Positions 1 to 10,789 of a DNA stretch of 64,000 nt are shown piece by piece. The notes under the pieces are model-generated. The model had not been told where the DNA came from and ran no database searches. It worked only from the letters and a program-made list of their open reading frames with translations. A program made the position numbers and the translations under genes. Every line of letters begins with the position of its first letter. Positions within the stretch are counted from its first letter, which is position 1. The stretch comes from Azolla caroliniana (lineage: Eukaryota; Polypodiophyta), in NCBI GenBank assembly GCA_043228905.1, contig JBHGNT010000011.1:2604001-2668000 (forward strand), read 5' to 3'.

Positions 1-284
1 ATACCTGGTACTTGAGAAAATCCTCGAGCAACAACACAAGCCTTGAAGTGAATTGGATTACCATTACTATCTCGCTTTATGCGTAAGACTCATTTAGAAC
101 CAATTATTTGACGATCTTTTGGAGGCTTAATGAGGGTCCATGTACCATTTTTAATTAAAGCCTTCATTTCTTATTCCATAGCCTTTCTCCATTTGATAGA
201 ATCCGATCCGGAAAGTGTATCTTTGGCCAATAGATTTGTGTCATCACTAAGGGTTGGAATATCTTCTTCTTGTATATAAGCTTT
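1..284 (-). pseudogene. E1 Copia: start of reverse transcriptase (fragment)
   Basis: Read on the minus strand this is the linker and first part of a Ty1/Copia reverse transcriptase: a WRKAM-like block, a GTW(T) block and the VARGFSQV block that starts Copia RT. Two in-frame stops interrupt it, one after the WRKAME block and one before VLRIK. It is the continuation of the old element E1 whose gag-protease-integrase part lies at 6757-8813; the two halves are separated by the nested Copia-1. It runs out of the window on the left, so the rest of RT, RNase H and the 3' LTR are not visible. Confidence 0.8.
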
Positions 285-786
285 TGAAGTTAAAATCGTT
301 GCCGGCCACAACCGGTTTTGCATGTGCGGAATAATAGTCAATCTAATGGAAAGGAAAAAACAGAATACAGAAACTGAGAATGACACAGATTTTAACGTGG
401 AAACTCGAACTGGGAAAAACCACGTGGAGTCCACAAACTCTGAAACAGAACAGTATGAGAGAAAGGAATACAATCAAAGATCTCAGAGGCAACGACCTCG
501 AGATCCTGCTTCGCCAACTGGTGGCTATGGAGCTCACACTCGTTCACTCTCACAGTTATAGAGGCAACAACCTCGTCAACAGTAACTTTACAATAACACA
601 CTTATCTAACATGATTGCCCTAAGTATTTATATACTAATGTAACCTTTCGACTGTTTACAAACTTAGCCTTCCGTGTTGGCTATCTCCACGATTTCCGGT
701 TTCAGCTGAGGCCTATCCGCCTTGGCTGAGTTGCTCATCAACACGGTTCTTCTCACTTCCCATCCAGAGGGACCTGTTTCCTAACA
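285..786 (-). repeat. Copia-1 3' LTR
   Basis: 502-bp copy of the LTR at 6241-6756, TG...CA on both strands. The purine tract AGTGAAGGGGGATTT (minus strand, ending at 787) lies directly beside it, as expected for the plus-strand primer of a minus-strand element. It differs from the 5' LTR by scattered substitutions and lacks a short CTTCCACTCAC-type block, so the insertion is not recent. Confidence 0.92.
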
Positions 787-796
787 AAATCCCCCT

Positions 797-1404
797 TCAC
801 TCTGGCATGGGCTGTCTTACTAGTCTGATCCGCTTTCGACATGCATCCAGCTTGTCGGGTATTAGTACTTTGGTTAGCATATCTGACCCATTCTCGGTCG
901 TGTGGATCTTTGTCAGCGCGAACTCTCGATCTTCTACTCGCTCCCGGATCCAGTGATACCTACGCTGGATGTGCTTCGTCCTAGAATGGTATGTTGCGTT
1001 CTTAGCGAGGTGGATGGCACTTTGACTGTCGCAATAGAGCCGGTATTCATCTTGCCTGATACCGAGCTCTCCGATGAAGTCCTTCATCCATAATATTTCC
1101 TTGCTGGCTTCAACAACCGCCATGTACTCCGCCACCGTGGTTGACAACGCAACCGTCTTCTGCAACCTCGACTGCCACGAAACAGCTCCCCTTGCATATG
1201 TCATTACATACCCGGATGTAGACCAGCTGGTATCCACATCAGCCGACATATCCGAATCGGTAAAACCGTCAAGTTGAGGTTTACCGAAGCCAAATCGGAG
1301 ACACATATTCGAAGTGCCCTTCAAGTAACGGAGTATCCATTTGACCACGTTCTAGTGCTCCTTGCCGGGATTGCTCATAAACTGGCTCACCACTCCTACT
1401 ACGT
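797..1404 (-). pseudogene. Copia-1 RNase H domain
   Basis: The minus strand reads VVSQFMSN-like, then KWILRYLKGT, DSDMSAD, an STSGY motif, SWQS, VALSTTVAEY, the DSQSAIHLAKN motif and the ADMLTK-like end (here GSDMLTKV), the standard order of a Copia RNase H. The metal-binding acidic residues seen are D in TDSDMS, E in VAEYMA and D in YCDSQSA. The reading stops 10 bases before the LTR. It is separated from its RT by the insertion at 1405-2469, whose removal restores continuity at the PDIGYV/V junction. Confidence 0.88.
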
Positions 1405-2469
1405 TGTCGTGAAGTACGAAAGCTTCACATTAAAAGTCTACAATAAGATAAATACGTAACTAAAATAACATTTTGATAATGTTTTATATATAAAGATAAT
1501 ATTAACAACACATATGATAATATTATATATATGTAAAGAAAAATAATATATATATATATATATTACACGAACAAGAGAGGACTTGAACCAATAACCCCAC
1601 CCTATGACTTTCAAATCTTACCATTTACTCTATACTAATAATATATATAAAATAAAGGATTTGCTTCATGATATAAAAATGACGTTACATGTTGTAAATT
1701 CAATAATATTTGAGATACTCGAACCCACAACCTCATATACCACAGTCAACACACCTACCATTAGGCTAGGTCCTTTATTTTTAAAACTATATTTTCATGG
1801 TTATTCTTATGCCATATATTTTTTCATACATGAAAGCTCAAATGATCGAGATGCCTATCATGCATCACATGTAATGCATGAACGCCAAATGGCGATCATG
1901 CATCACATGCATTTCATGCACTACATGCATGACTTGTACCCTCCAATGCATCATATGCATGGGGGCACCTATTTAAATGGTGAAAGAGAAGATGAAAGGG
2001 GAGAAGTATGAGATATCAATCAAATATATATTACATAAGAGATACCATAAAATAGAGAAAGAAAGGAAGAAGTTCAACATAAAGGTGGAGCTCTCACTTG
2101 GCGATCGTGGTGGTCAACTCTCAACAAGAGAGAGGCGGTTTGAGGCTTATCTTCATCAAAATATTGAAGTGAAGATTGTTGTGGCCTACTATTAAGAAAG
2201 AGAAGATCGATTATCTTGTGAGACCAAGTTCGAAGGATCAACGACGCTTACAACCACTTTTGTAACTCTTTGATCAAAAAAAATTATAAATCTCTTTTAT
2301 TCCTTCAAATATCATTCAATATCCTATCTTGTCATATCTTGTTGATCTCTATTTACTCTATCTCTACTCTTTCGTCTCTTCCGTCCATAATCCCAGTGAT
2401 TCCTTCCTCACTTTCACAATATCTTTTGTCTATGCAACGCTACGCGTCTAGGCAAGCGACTTCACGACA
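1405..2469. mobile_element. LTR-like insertion with TGTCGTGAAG ends (1.07 kb)
   Basis: A block inserted in Copia-1 at the RT/RNase H junction. It starts TGTCGTGAAGT and ends ACTTCACGACA, a perfect terminal inverted repeat of about 11 bp. It is flanked by ACGT on both sides (1401-1404 and 2470-2473), and removing one copy restores the Copia coding frame, so this is a real insertion with a 4-bp duplication. The interior is AT-rich and non-coding: TA-rich repeats near 1530-1560, ATGCAT-rich repeats at 1850-1965, and a TATTTAAAT at about 1972. TG...CA ends suggest a solo LTR; a TIR transposon is the alternative. Short ORFs here have no recognisable domain. Confidence 0.8.
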
Positions 2470-2473
2470 ACGT

Positions 2474-3838
2474 ATCCAATATCCGGTCGAGTACACACCA
2501 TTGTGTACATCAAGCTCCTGACGACAGAGGCATATGGAACCTTCATCATATCCGCCTTCTCTACTTTCTTCTTCGGGCTTTGCTCACCGGATAATCTGCA
2601 GTTTGCCGGGAGTGTTGATCCGACAGGTTTCTCTTGTAATATGTTGAACCACTGAAGCACCTTTGTCACGTATTTCTCCTGTGACAACCACAATTGCTTC
2701 TTTGACCGATCCCGGATGATGTGCATCCCCAGTATCTGTCTTGTCGGGCCCAAGTCTTTCATTGTGAAGGTTTGATTGAGGGCCTTCTTCAGCATCCGTA
2801 TTTCAGCTTGGTCCCGTCCAACGATCAACATGTCGTCCACGTACAGAAGGAGTATCAGGAAGTTGCCTCCTTCGAACTTCTTCACAAACACGTAGTGATC
2901 GGTTTGCGTTTTGTGATACCCTTGGTCGGTCATGAAGGAGTCGAACTTCCGGTACCATTGTCGAGGAGCCTGCTTCAATCCGTACAGGCTCTTCTTCAAC
3001 CGGCAAACCAAGTGCTCCTTCCCTTTCTCCACGAATCCTTCCGGTTGCTGCATGTAGATCTCCTCTTTGAGGTCACCGTGAAGGAATGTCGTCTTCACGT
3101 CCAACTGCTCTACCTTGAGGTCCATGCTTGACGCTATACTCAGCACCGTTCGGATGGAAGTCATCTTTACTACCGGGGCAAATATCTCGTTGAAGTCCAC
3201 GCCCTTCTTCTGCTGGAACCCCTTCACCACGATCCTGGCTTTGTATCTCGAGGGGTTGCCGGCATCTCCCGGTTTCAACTTGTACACCCACTTGTTTCGG
3301 AGTGCCTGCTTTTCTTTCGGCAACTCCACCAATTCGTACGTATGGTTCTCATGCAGGGAATCCATCTCATCCTGCATGGCACTTAACCATTTGTGGCTAT
3401 GGGCATCACTTTTAGCTTCCTCGAAGCTTTCTGGCTCCCCCTCATCGGTTAGCAACACATGCTCTGGATCCGGAAATCTCCGGGGGGGCCTTCTCTCTCT
3501 GAGAGGATATCTGCGTCCTTGGGCTTCGATAACCGGCTCCTTCATTTTCTCTTCATCCGAATCCGATTCTGGGTCTTGTCCGGTTTTGGTTTCACCTATT
3601 CCTTCTTCTTCAGCCGGTTTTGTCTCCTCATCGTCACCGGCCGGTTCATCGAGTGCTAACCGGCTTCTTGGTGGTTGGAACTGCATTTCATCAAATTGAA
3701 ATTTTTCCTTACCGGTCGACTCGGAGTTCATTATCTTCTTCTCTGACTCCCAGTCGGCGAGCGTCTTGTCCTCCATGAAGATAATATCTCGACTCCGGAA
3801 TACTTTCTGGTCGACCGGGTCCCACACTCGGTAGCTGA
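2474..3838 (-). pseudogene. Copia-1 reverse transcriptase and upstream linker
   Basis: Long minus-strand open frame. It begins with the YRVWDPVDQKVFRSRDIIF block that follows integrase, then an acidic linker (DPESDSDEE), the RYPLRER box, and the RT core: NKWVYKLKPG, ARIVVKGFQQKKGVDFNEIF, VEQLDVKTTFLHG, KKSLYGLKQAPRQWY and the catalytic YVDDM motif at about 2828-2842. It runs to the CTRPDIGYV block at 2474. The catalytic aspartates are intact. A deletion with frameshift near 3838-3870 removes the KTRPCIF-type block that joins integrase to this frame in Copia-6 and Copia-7. Confidence 0.9.
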
Positions 3839-3840
3839 AC

Positions 3841-4858
3841 TCATCGTCGCCGTAACCAAGGATCTAACTTTCCTCTCCGGTCCTTAGCTACATGCACGTA
3901 CGCAAGACACCCGAATACCTTCAGATGCCGGTAGGACACTTCCTTACCGGTCCAGACTCTCTGCGACGTGTCTCCGTCCAAGGGTACTGAGGGTGATCTA
4001 TTTATCACATATGTCGCCGTCGACAATGCCTCAGCCCAAAACATCTTGGGTAATTTTGCATGCGCCAACATACTCTGGACCCTCTCCATTATGGTCCGGT
4101 TCATCCTCTCGGCTAGCCCGTTTAGTTCTGGCGTCTTTTGCACAATAAATTCGAGTCGGATTCCCTTCGAGCGACAGTACTCCTCGAACTGCCCCCGGTA
4201 TTTTCCTTCGTTATCTACTCGAACCGCCTTCAGCTTTCGGACAGTTTCTCTTTCCACTCTCGTGTGGAGCTCTTTGAAGACGGATAACACCTGATCCTTC
4301 GTCTTCAACGATGTGGCCCATAGCTTCCGGCTGTGGTCATCTATGAACGTCACGAAGTACTGCGATCCGGCATGTGACTTCGTGTCCACTTGACACACAT
4401 CAGTATGCACCAACTCCACGATGTGGCCCATAGCTTCCGGCTGTAGTCATCTATGAACGTCACGAAGTACTGCGATCCGGCATGTGACTTCGTGTCCACT
4501 TGACACACATCAGTATGCACCAACTCCAGTGGTGCATTACGTCTCATCGGTGGCCTCGATCGAAAGGAGGTCTGGTTTTGTTTACCGGCCAGAAAATCAG
4601 TGCACTTCTCCAAGTGCACGTTCTTCACTGGAATGATGTTGACGACTGCAAGCCTCTTCATCCCCTTCTCTCTCATGTGACACATCCTCTTGTGCCACAG
4701 CTCACCGACAGTGTTAGATACTACGTTCACTTCCTCCGGACATAACCGGGCATTCATCAGGTACAGAGTGTTGACTTTCCGGGCCCGAGCCACAATCAGG
4801 CTCCCTTTGCTGAACTTCATAACACCGTTCTGATGCTACTCATGTATCCTTCACTGGA
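3841..4858 (-). pseudogene. Copia-1 integrase, disrupted by tandem duplications
   Basis: The minus strand contains the GAG-pre-integrase HKRMCHM zinc region, LELVHTDVCQVDTKSHAGSQYFVTFIDDHSRKLW (first catalytic Asp region, given here in part), KAVRVDNEG for the second Asp and ELNGLAERMNRTIMERVQSML for the Glu. Two tandem duplications (110 bp and 226 bp) sit in the N-terminal half and shift the frame, so the zinc-binding and catalytic parts are no longer in one reading frame. The domain identity is certain; activity is not possible from this copy. Confidence 0.88.
4309..4528. repeat. 110-bp tandem duplication in Copia-1 integrase
   Basis: The stretch beginning ATGTGGCCCATAGC at 4311 recurs at 4421 with one substitution (ctgtggtcat versus ctgtagtcat). 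The offset is 110 bp, not a multiple of three, so it shifts the integrase frame. Confidence 0.9.
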
Positions 4859-5075
4859 ATGAGGTTGACGACTGCAAGCCTCTTCATCCCCTTCTCTCTC
4901 ATGTGACACATCCTCTTGTGCCACAGCTCACCGGCAGTGTTAGATACTACGTTCACTTCCTCCGGACATAACCGGGCATTCATCAGGTACAGAGTGTTGA
5001 CTTTCGGGGCTTGAGCCACAATCAGGCTCCCTTTGCTGAACTTCATAACACCGTTCTGGATGCTACTCATGTAGC
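4624..5075. repeat. 226-bp tandem duplication in Copia-1 GAG-pre-integrase
   Basis: The stretch starting TTCACTGGAATGA at 4624 recurs at 4850; both copies run to GTTCTG(G)ATGCTACTCATGTA. The offset of 226 bp breaks the frame. Several substitutions separate the copies, so the duplication is not brand new. Confidence 0.9.
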
Positions 5076-5592
5076 CTTCATCATCTAACCGACCGGCTGA
5101 TATTAGGTTCAATCGAACCTCCAGAACATGTCGAACATCCTTCAGCAGCATCTCGCATCCGGTTGATGTCGTCAACCACACATCTCCTATGCCGACAATT
5201 CGGCATGTACCTTCATTCCCCATCCGAACACGGCCGTGGTCACCGGCTGAGTAGGATGAGAAGCATTTTCTATCCGGGGTCAGGTGGAACGACGCTCTGG
5301 AATTGACCACCCACGTCATCTCGTCGTCGGCAAGGTTCAACTCACTCTCCTCAGTGATAAGCATTAGCTCCTCTTCGTTTGTCGTGATTGTCGTCGTTCC
5401 TTTCCGGTCCTGCCCTTGCCGATCCGAACCGTTTCGGTCCGATGACTTCTTCGAATCGGTACTGTCGATTTCCTTGTCTTTCCGGAAATGCCGACAATTC
5501 TTCTCGAAGTGCCCCGACTTCCCGCAGTAGAAGCAAGTAGGCCTCCCTCTTGACTTTGACCGTCCGGGGATTCCGATTCCTTTGTCTTCCAC
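4859..5592 (-). pseudogene. Copia-1 zinc knuckle, protease and GAG-pre-integrase
   Basis: Minus-strand open frame with the CCHC knuckle CFYCGKSGHFEKNC, a serine/lysine-rich stretch, the aspartic-protease region WVVNSRASFHLTP and the GELWHKRMCHM pre-integrase zinc block. In Copia-7 the protease motif reads VNSGAS; here it reads VNSRAS, a Gly to Arg change beside the catalytic site, which would be expected to inactivate the protease. In both copies the usual Asp of D-S/T-G is Asn. Confidence 0.85.
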
Positions 5593-6211
5593 GTTCCAAT
5601 TCGGAAAGGAGCGCTTTTGAGTCGGGGATCGGTTCCTTGTCCTTCCGACGCGCCTCCTCGTTCAGGATGCTTGTCTTCATCGTCTGCAAAGACAAGTTCT
5701 CTTCTTGGTAGGAGGTGCTGAGAGTAACCACCAAGTTCTCCCAGCTTTCCGGCAACATACACATCAACATGATTGCCTGCATTGCATCATCCAAGGGGAA
5801 CTTGATCGCTGCAAGTTGATTTACATACCACATGAATGTGCTTACGTGTTCAACCATGCTCTCGCCGTCTCTGTATTCCAGGTTTACTATTTTCCTCATC
5901 AATGAGGTTCTGTTGAGCGCATTCTTCCTCTCATAAAGACCCGACAGCTTCTGCCATATCTCGTGGGCATTCATGTCGTTCGCCACGTGCTGAAGGACAC
6001 TTACATCGACACACCGTCAGATAGTGGCCACGGCTTTCCTATTCAAAAGCTTCCAATCCGACTCCAATACCCCCTTTGGTTTTTTCGATCTATCGATTGG
6101 CTCGTACAGGTCTTTTACAATGAGAAGGTCTTCCATCTGAATCTTCCAGTCTACATAGTTCTGTCAATTTAGAACCATCATACTTGGGCAGCCACTCCCG
6201 CCTCCTTCCAT
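5351..6211 (-). pseudogene. Copia-1 gag
   Basis: Gag starts at an ATG at 6211-6209, 16 bases downstream of the primer site, and reads through DWKIQMEDLLIVKDLY, HEIWQKLSGLYERKN, SMVEHVSTF and EEARRKDKE, a UBN2/Copia-type gag polypeptide. Two in-frame stops lie in the first 90 codons. The N-terminal two thirds differ strongly from the gag of Copia-6 and Copia-7 (MFKLTGSNYSVWKSKM), whereas from EEARRKDK onward the proteins are close. The 3' end of the frame overlaps the knuckle in another frame. Confidence 0.85.
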
Positions 6212-6240
6212 TTTCTGTGTTGCTCACTCTGATACCAGTT

Positions 6241-6756
6241 TGAAGTTAAAATCGTTGCCGGCCACAACCAGTTTTGCGTGTGCGGAATAATAGTCAATCT
6301 AATGGAAAAGAAAACACAGAATACAGAAATTGAGAATGACACATATTTTAATGTGGAAACCCGAACTGGGAAAAACCACGTGGAGTCCACAAACTCCGAA
6401 ACAGAACACTATGAGAGAAAGGAATACAATCAGAGATCTCAGAGGCAACGACCTCGAGATCCTGCTTCGCCAACTAGCGGCTATGGAGCTCACATGCTTC
6501 CACTCACACTCGTTCACTCTCACAGTTACAAAGGCAACAACCTCGTCAATAGTAACTTTACAATAACGCACTTATCTAATATGATTGCCCTAAGTACTTA
6601 TATACTAATGTAACCTTTCGACTATTTACAAACTTAGCCTTCCGTGTTGGCTATCTCCACGATTTCCGATTTCGACCGAGGCCTATCCGCCTCGGCCGAG
6701 TTGCTCATCAACACGGTTCTTCTCACTTCCCATCCGGAGGGACCTGTTTCCTAACA
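6241..6756 (-). repeat. Copia-1 5' LTR with primer site
   Basis: 516-bp LTR. On the minus strand it ends TTTTAACTTCA at 6241 and is followed within 4 bases by TGGTATCAGAG (6227-6237), complementary to the 3' end of plant initiator-Met tRNA, which fixes orientation and element start. Confidence 0.93.
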
Positions 6757-8576
6757 GCTTCATGGTCCAAGTCCACAAAATGTGCTTCCATTTGATCAAG
6801 TTCTTTATTTTGAAATTCATGAGACATACACTCACCACCACCATCGGTTTGACGACTTTTAATCTTTGATGATATTTGCACTTCGAATCGAGCCTTGTAT
6901 TCTTTGAATGCTTGATAAGCTTGAATTTTGTACTTGAGAAAATGCAAGATTGTAAATCTACTCAAGTCATCTATAAAGCTAATGAAATATTTGGCTCCAC
7001 TAAGAGAAGGGGTTGGAAAAGGTCCACATAGATCACTATGTACTAATGCAAGAGTGGTAGAGGCTCTTGATCTATGCTTTAGAAAGGGTTTTTGGGGCAT
7101 TTTCCCAAGGATACAACTTTCACACAAAGAGATGGGCTCGAAAGGTTCTTTTGGCAAACCATGGACTAGATTATTACATTGTAATGTTTTTCGAGCATTG
7201 AAATGCATATGGCCTACACAAAAATGCCAAAGAGAAGAGGGAGAATGTAGATTAGTTAAAGATATAGAGGATTGAATTGGGGTAGAGTGATGTGTTTCTA
7301 AAATAAGAGATGTAGGAATACATTTTATGGGATATAATCCTCCTTCTCGTTTGCAACAAGTTCTAATAAGTTCTCCATTTGTGGCTTTATGTTTAATAAT
7401 AACATGGTTAGGATGAAACTCAATGATAGTACCATTTGTTGTTGCTTGACTAACCGATAACAAATGTTTGGTGATGCCTGGGACATAGAGAACTTCATTG
7501 ATTGTGAAATGTCTTCCTCTTGTGACTTCAAAAGTAATATCACCCTTGCTAATAGCTTGTTTAGTCCCATTATTTCCAAATCTTACAATGATAGGGGGTT
7601 CAACTTCCTTATAATTACATAACCATTCTTTCCTATTAGTTAAGTGGTTAGCGGTACAAGTGTCGAGATACCATACGTCATTTACATTACTTGGATTTGG
7701 AATCATGGCGGAAAGTGATTCAATAATGAATGCTTGAAGAACATCGTCATACTTGTCACCATTTTGATATCCATCTCCTATGGTTTTATCATCATTCATC
7801 TCTTCTTCAACAAGATGGGCTTGCACACGCCTCCAAGGTTGATAGTTCTTGAAATTTGACTTTGCACGACAATCTTTTGTTGCATGATTAGAACGTTTGC
7901 ATATTTTACAATAGGTGTTGTTAAACCACATTCCTCCTTGTTTAGTGTTTTGATTTTTCTTTATCCATGGCTTTGAGCTTTCTCCTCTTTGAGTGAATCT
8001 TCGGTTTTTGTATGCTACCATTGCCACAATTGGAGTTGAATTTGAAGACCTTTGTGAACGCATTGTTTCTTCCTGTCTAATATTTGCAAGAAGATCAATT
8101 AGAGTTGGACAATTTATAGAGTTTTGGGTGGTTCTGAAAATGGACCACGAGTGACGAAGAGCACCAAGAAGGAGAATCTTTTGTAATTTATCATGAATTT
8201 CTAATCTCGAAGATAACAAATCATCTAATTTCTTTTGCCATATTAATATAAATTCACCAACCGGTTGTTCATAATTCATTTTGTAATTAACAAGCGCTTG
8301 AAGTGTATGTGCTTGTTGGGCATCGTTTTTTGGTTCGTAGATAGTTTATAAATGCTTCCACATTTCATGAGCCGTCTCCATTTTTCACAATGTTTCTCTG
8401 GTGCCATCACTTACGTCCATTAGAATTTCCATTTTTGCACATAGGTCTTTTTCCTCATATTCTTCAAGTTCTTCGCCTTTTTCCAGTTTTGTTGATGATC
8501 TTGAAATTATATCCCATAATTTATTATATTTAAAAATTAATTCCAATCTTGCCTTCCATATTCGATAATTTCTCAA
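6757..8576 (-). pseudogene. E1 Copia gag, protease and truncated integrase
   Basis: Older Copia host element on the minus strand. The gag N-terminus (RNYRIWKARLELIF) is at about 8385-8576, broken by stops from the rest; 8279-6757 then stays open. Visible domains are the gag QKILLLGALRHSW block, a CCHC knuckle CKICKRSNHATKDC, a protease site reading LDTCTANHL, the pre-integrase LWHFCVGH...CESCILGK block and the start of integrase (HSDLCGPF, FIDDLSRF, DGGGEC). Integrase ends abruptly after that block and the next E1 sequence (1-284) is already RT, so a large part of the integrase core and linker was lost, apparently before Copia-1 inserted. Positions 8577-8802 hold the non-coding leader. Confidence 0.85.
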
Positions 8577-8802
8577 TCGTAAATTTTCGCGTGTTGAGTT
8601 ACGACGATGTCATAGATTGTGCCATTATTGCAGAGGGCTATCCGAATCCGCGCACGACAAAACACAAAATTGTCTTTCGTTATTTGACGATTTTGGACAC
8701 TACGAATATGACTCCTTTTATATGCGTATAAGAGTTAAATTATGATAAGGGCATGTGTTGTAATTTTGGAAAGGCATAGACTATAGGTTATAACTCGTTT
8801 GG

Positions 8803-8850
8803 CTCTAATACCATGTAGGAAAAAAAAAAAGAGTAGATAGAAAGAAAAGG

Positions 8851-8900
<50 letters not shown>

Positions 8901-9081
8901 CTTGAGGGAAACAGAAAACGTATTGTATTAATAGAATGCCCTAATAGTTACAACGTTGGTGGTGGCTTTCTAAGACCACCACCGATATAGTTACGGTTCC
9001 CTTCTCATGAAGGAAACCGTATTCCTAAGAACTATTAACTATTAATATTTATTTATTTATTTTCATTTATTATTTTCCACA
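8803..9081 (-). repeat. E1 5' LTR (8814-9081) and primer site
   Basis: The minus strand runs TGTGGAAAATAAT...CCTACA (9081 to 8814), followed at once by TGGTATTAGAGCC (8813-8801), a one-mismatch initiator-Met primer site. The 268-bp LTR contains a GA microsatellite at about 8849-8898. The matching 3' LTR lies outside the window. The LTR border abuts the duplicated AKR flank, so E1 inserted into that flank. Confidence 0.82.
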
Positions 9082-10731
9082 GAAATTTCCTCTTCCATTA
9101 GTTCATCATAATGTTAAACGAAGGGCATAATAATACAACACCACTGTGTTGGTACTTTGTAGAGTAACCATAAGTTTTTGAATGTTTCTGTATTATGGAG
9201 GGATATTTCAGTAATGTCTTAAAAACTTTGTGGTTATTAGTTAAGTACTTGGTTGTATTTTCCTTTAATTTAGTTTTAATTAAAAAATAAATCACTAAAT
9301 TTGAGTACAAGTAAAACATATGTGATGGCTAATACCCATTGATGATTTGCGTGGCATGATCATCATATGCTATACATTATTACAATGAATAGAAGGACTT
9401 GATAGAGGCGTTTATGAACGCAATGGTGTTTTCAAGATTATGCCTTTCTTTTCTAGCCAACATAATTGGTGCATGTAATGACTGGTTAAAAACTTACTTC
9501 TGATATCTTTCTAGTGTCAAGGAATCAAACCTCAACCTTTACAAAGTTAGACTTGTTTAGTGATATAGTCCTTCGAATGTGTTAACATATGATACTTCAC
9601 AACTATAGTTTATGCTTCTATTGTTAATTCTTAGTTTTGTGTTTGATCTATACTCATAGGGTATAAAATATAGCTAATATTACATCCCTGCGTTTGACCC
9701 TTCTAATGGAAGATAATTTAGTGTTATATTTCAATCTCTTCCATTGATATATATATTTTTCTTAAATTTAACAAATGATGTTTCTTTTGTGGAAACTCTC
9801 AAACTCCACTAAACAATGTTGTAGCTCACTTCCAATGTTATTGAGCTGATTAAATATCATATTGATATAACTGTCATGATCAAGACTTTGATAAATTGAG
9901 TAAGTAATGCCACCAAATGTCACAAACATAAACATTTAATGGTGTGTGTGGCAAAGTTGAAGGACTTGTCATGGGCTATCAAATGACAAAAAGGTCAAAT
10001 GCTCAAATTATTCTATGTAGTGATATAGATGCCTCATAGTTAAGAATCTAGAACGATAAAAATCAATATGCATAAAAAGATATGAAGAATGAAAAGATAT
10101 TACTTCAATTTGTTACAATAAATCGTTGTCCAAAGTAATGGTGGAGGACCAAATCTCACTAAAGACCAAAAATATCATATGGAGGCAATGATGCTAAAAC
10201 AAACTAGACACATGGAACCAAGTCATGTGCATAGATATGAATGAACACACAAAGTCTAGTAATGGACAAGAAAGCTCTAAAGTCGTATAAAAGGTCTACG
10301 CTAGTGTTTTAAGGTTCTTTTTTTTCCATGAGTGGGTCGATTGAGTTTTTCCTTTCTTGTGAATCTTAGAGCTCAAGGATGGAGGAAATTTAAAGTTGGA
10401 AAGTTTACTTTGAAATCATGAGTTTTTAGAATTTATGAGGGTATGAGTGGTTAGGGGAGATTAATCTGATGAGATTTCATTGAAATACGAACCCGTGTCT
10501 CCTCCTAACTCACATTCAAACACCTTATTTGTAACTATGGGTCCCTACAACGACGCTTCATCTTTCTTACGCAATAGTGTCAAAGTAGGTAACCAGATAT
10601 TGCTTTCAATTTGGTATGTGGACCGGCCAACTTATAACTTACCTATATTTGAACTTCTTTGAGTGGCACGAGTGCACGACGAGGGTCACATTCACAAATT
10701 CGAAATACAAGTTGTGAGAAAAATTTACAAG
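9082..10731. repeat. Left copy of the AKR 3'-flank duplication
   Basis: This 1.65-kb non-coding stretch is closely similar, in the same orientation, to 14990-16459. Matching blocks include the start (TTCCATTAGTTCATCA), the TTTATGCTTCTATTG block, the TTAATGGTGTGTGTGGCAAA block and the end (AAATACAAGTTGTGA). The left copy has an extra 370 bp (9226-9595) relative to the right one. Because the right copy lies just downstream of the AKR stop codon, the left copy looks like the 3' flank of a second, lost AKR gene. No coding region was found. Confidence 0.8.
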
Positions 10732-10789
10732 TTAGGATATTTGTAAGCTCCATGTTTTAAATTTTCACTTGAAGCATAAGCTACCGTTC

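Larger units (their letters stand above)
285..6756 (-). mobile_element. Copia-1, Tnt1/Tork-like LTR retrotransposon nested in E1
   Basis: A minus-strand Ty1/Copia element bounded by two LTRs that start TGTTAGGAAAC and end TTTTAACTTCA in its own orientation. Flanks are gcttt (280-284) and gcttc (6757-6761), a 5-bp target duplication with one change. Order on the minus strand is LTR, tRNA-Met primer site, gag, protease, integrase, RT, RNase H, purine tract, LTR, which is the Copia order. The coding part is broken by stops, one small deletion, two tandem duplications and the inserted block at 1405-2469, so it is not autonomous. Its pol is close to that of Copia-6 and Copia-7. Confidence 0.93.

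Noticed and set aside
1604-2195. Plus-strand ORFs rich in His/Met within the LTR-like insertion
   Set aside because: They read through ATGCAT-type repeats and show no protein signal.
3115-3699. Long plus-strand frame opposite Copia-1 RT
   Set aside because: Antisense shadow of the RT frame, Ser/Phe-rich as expected for the reverse complement of the acidic linker.
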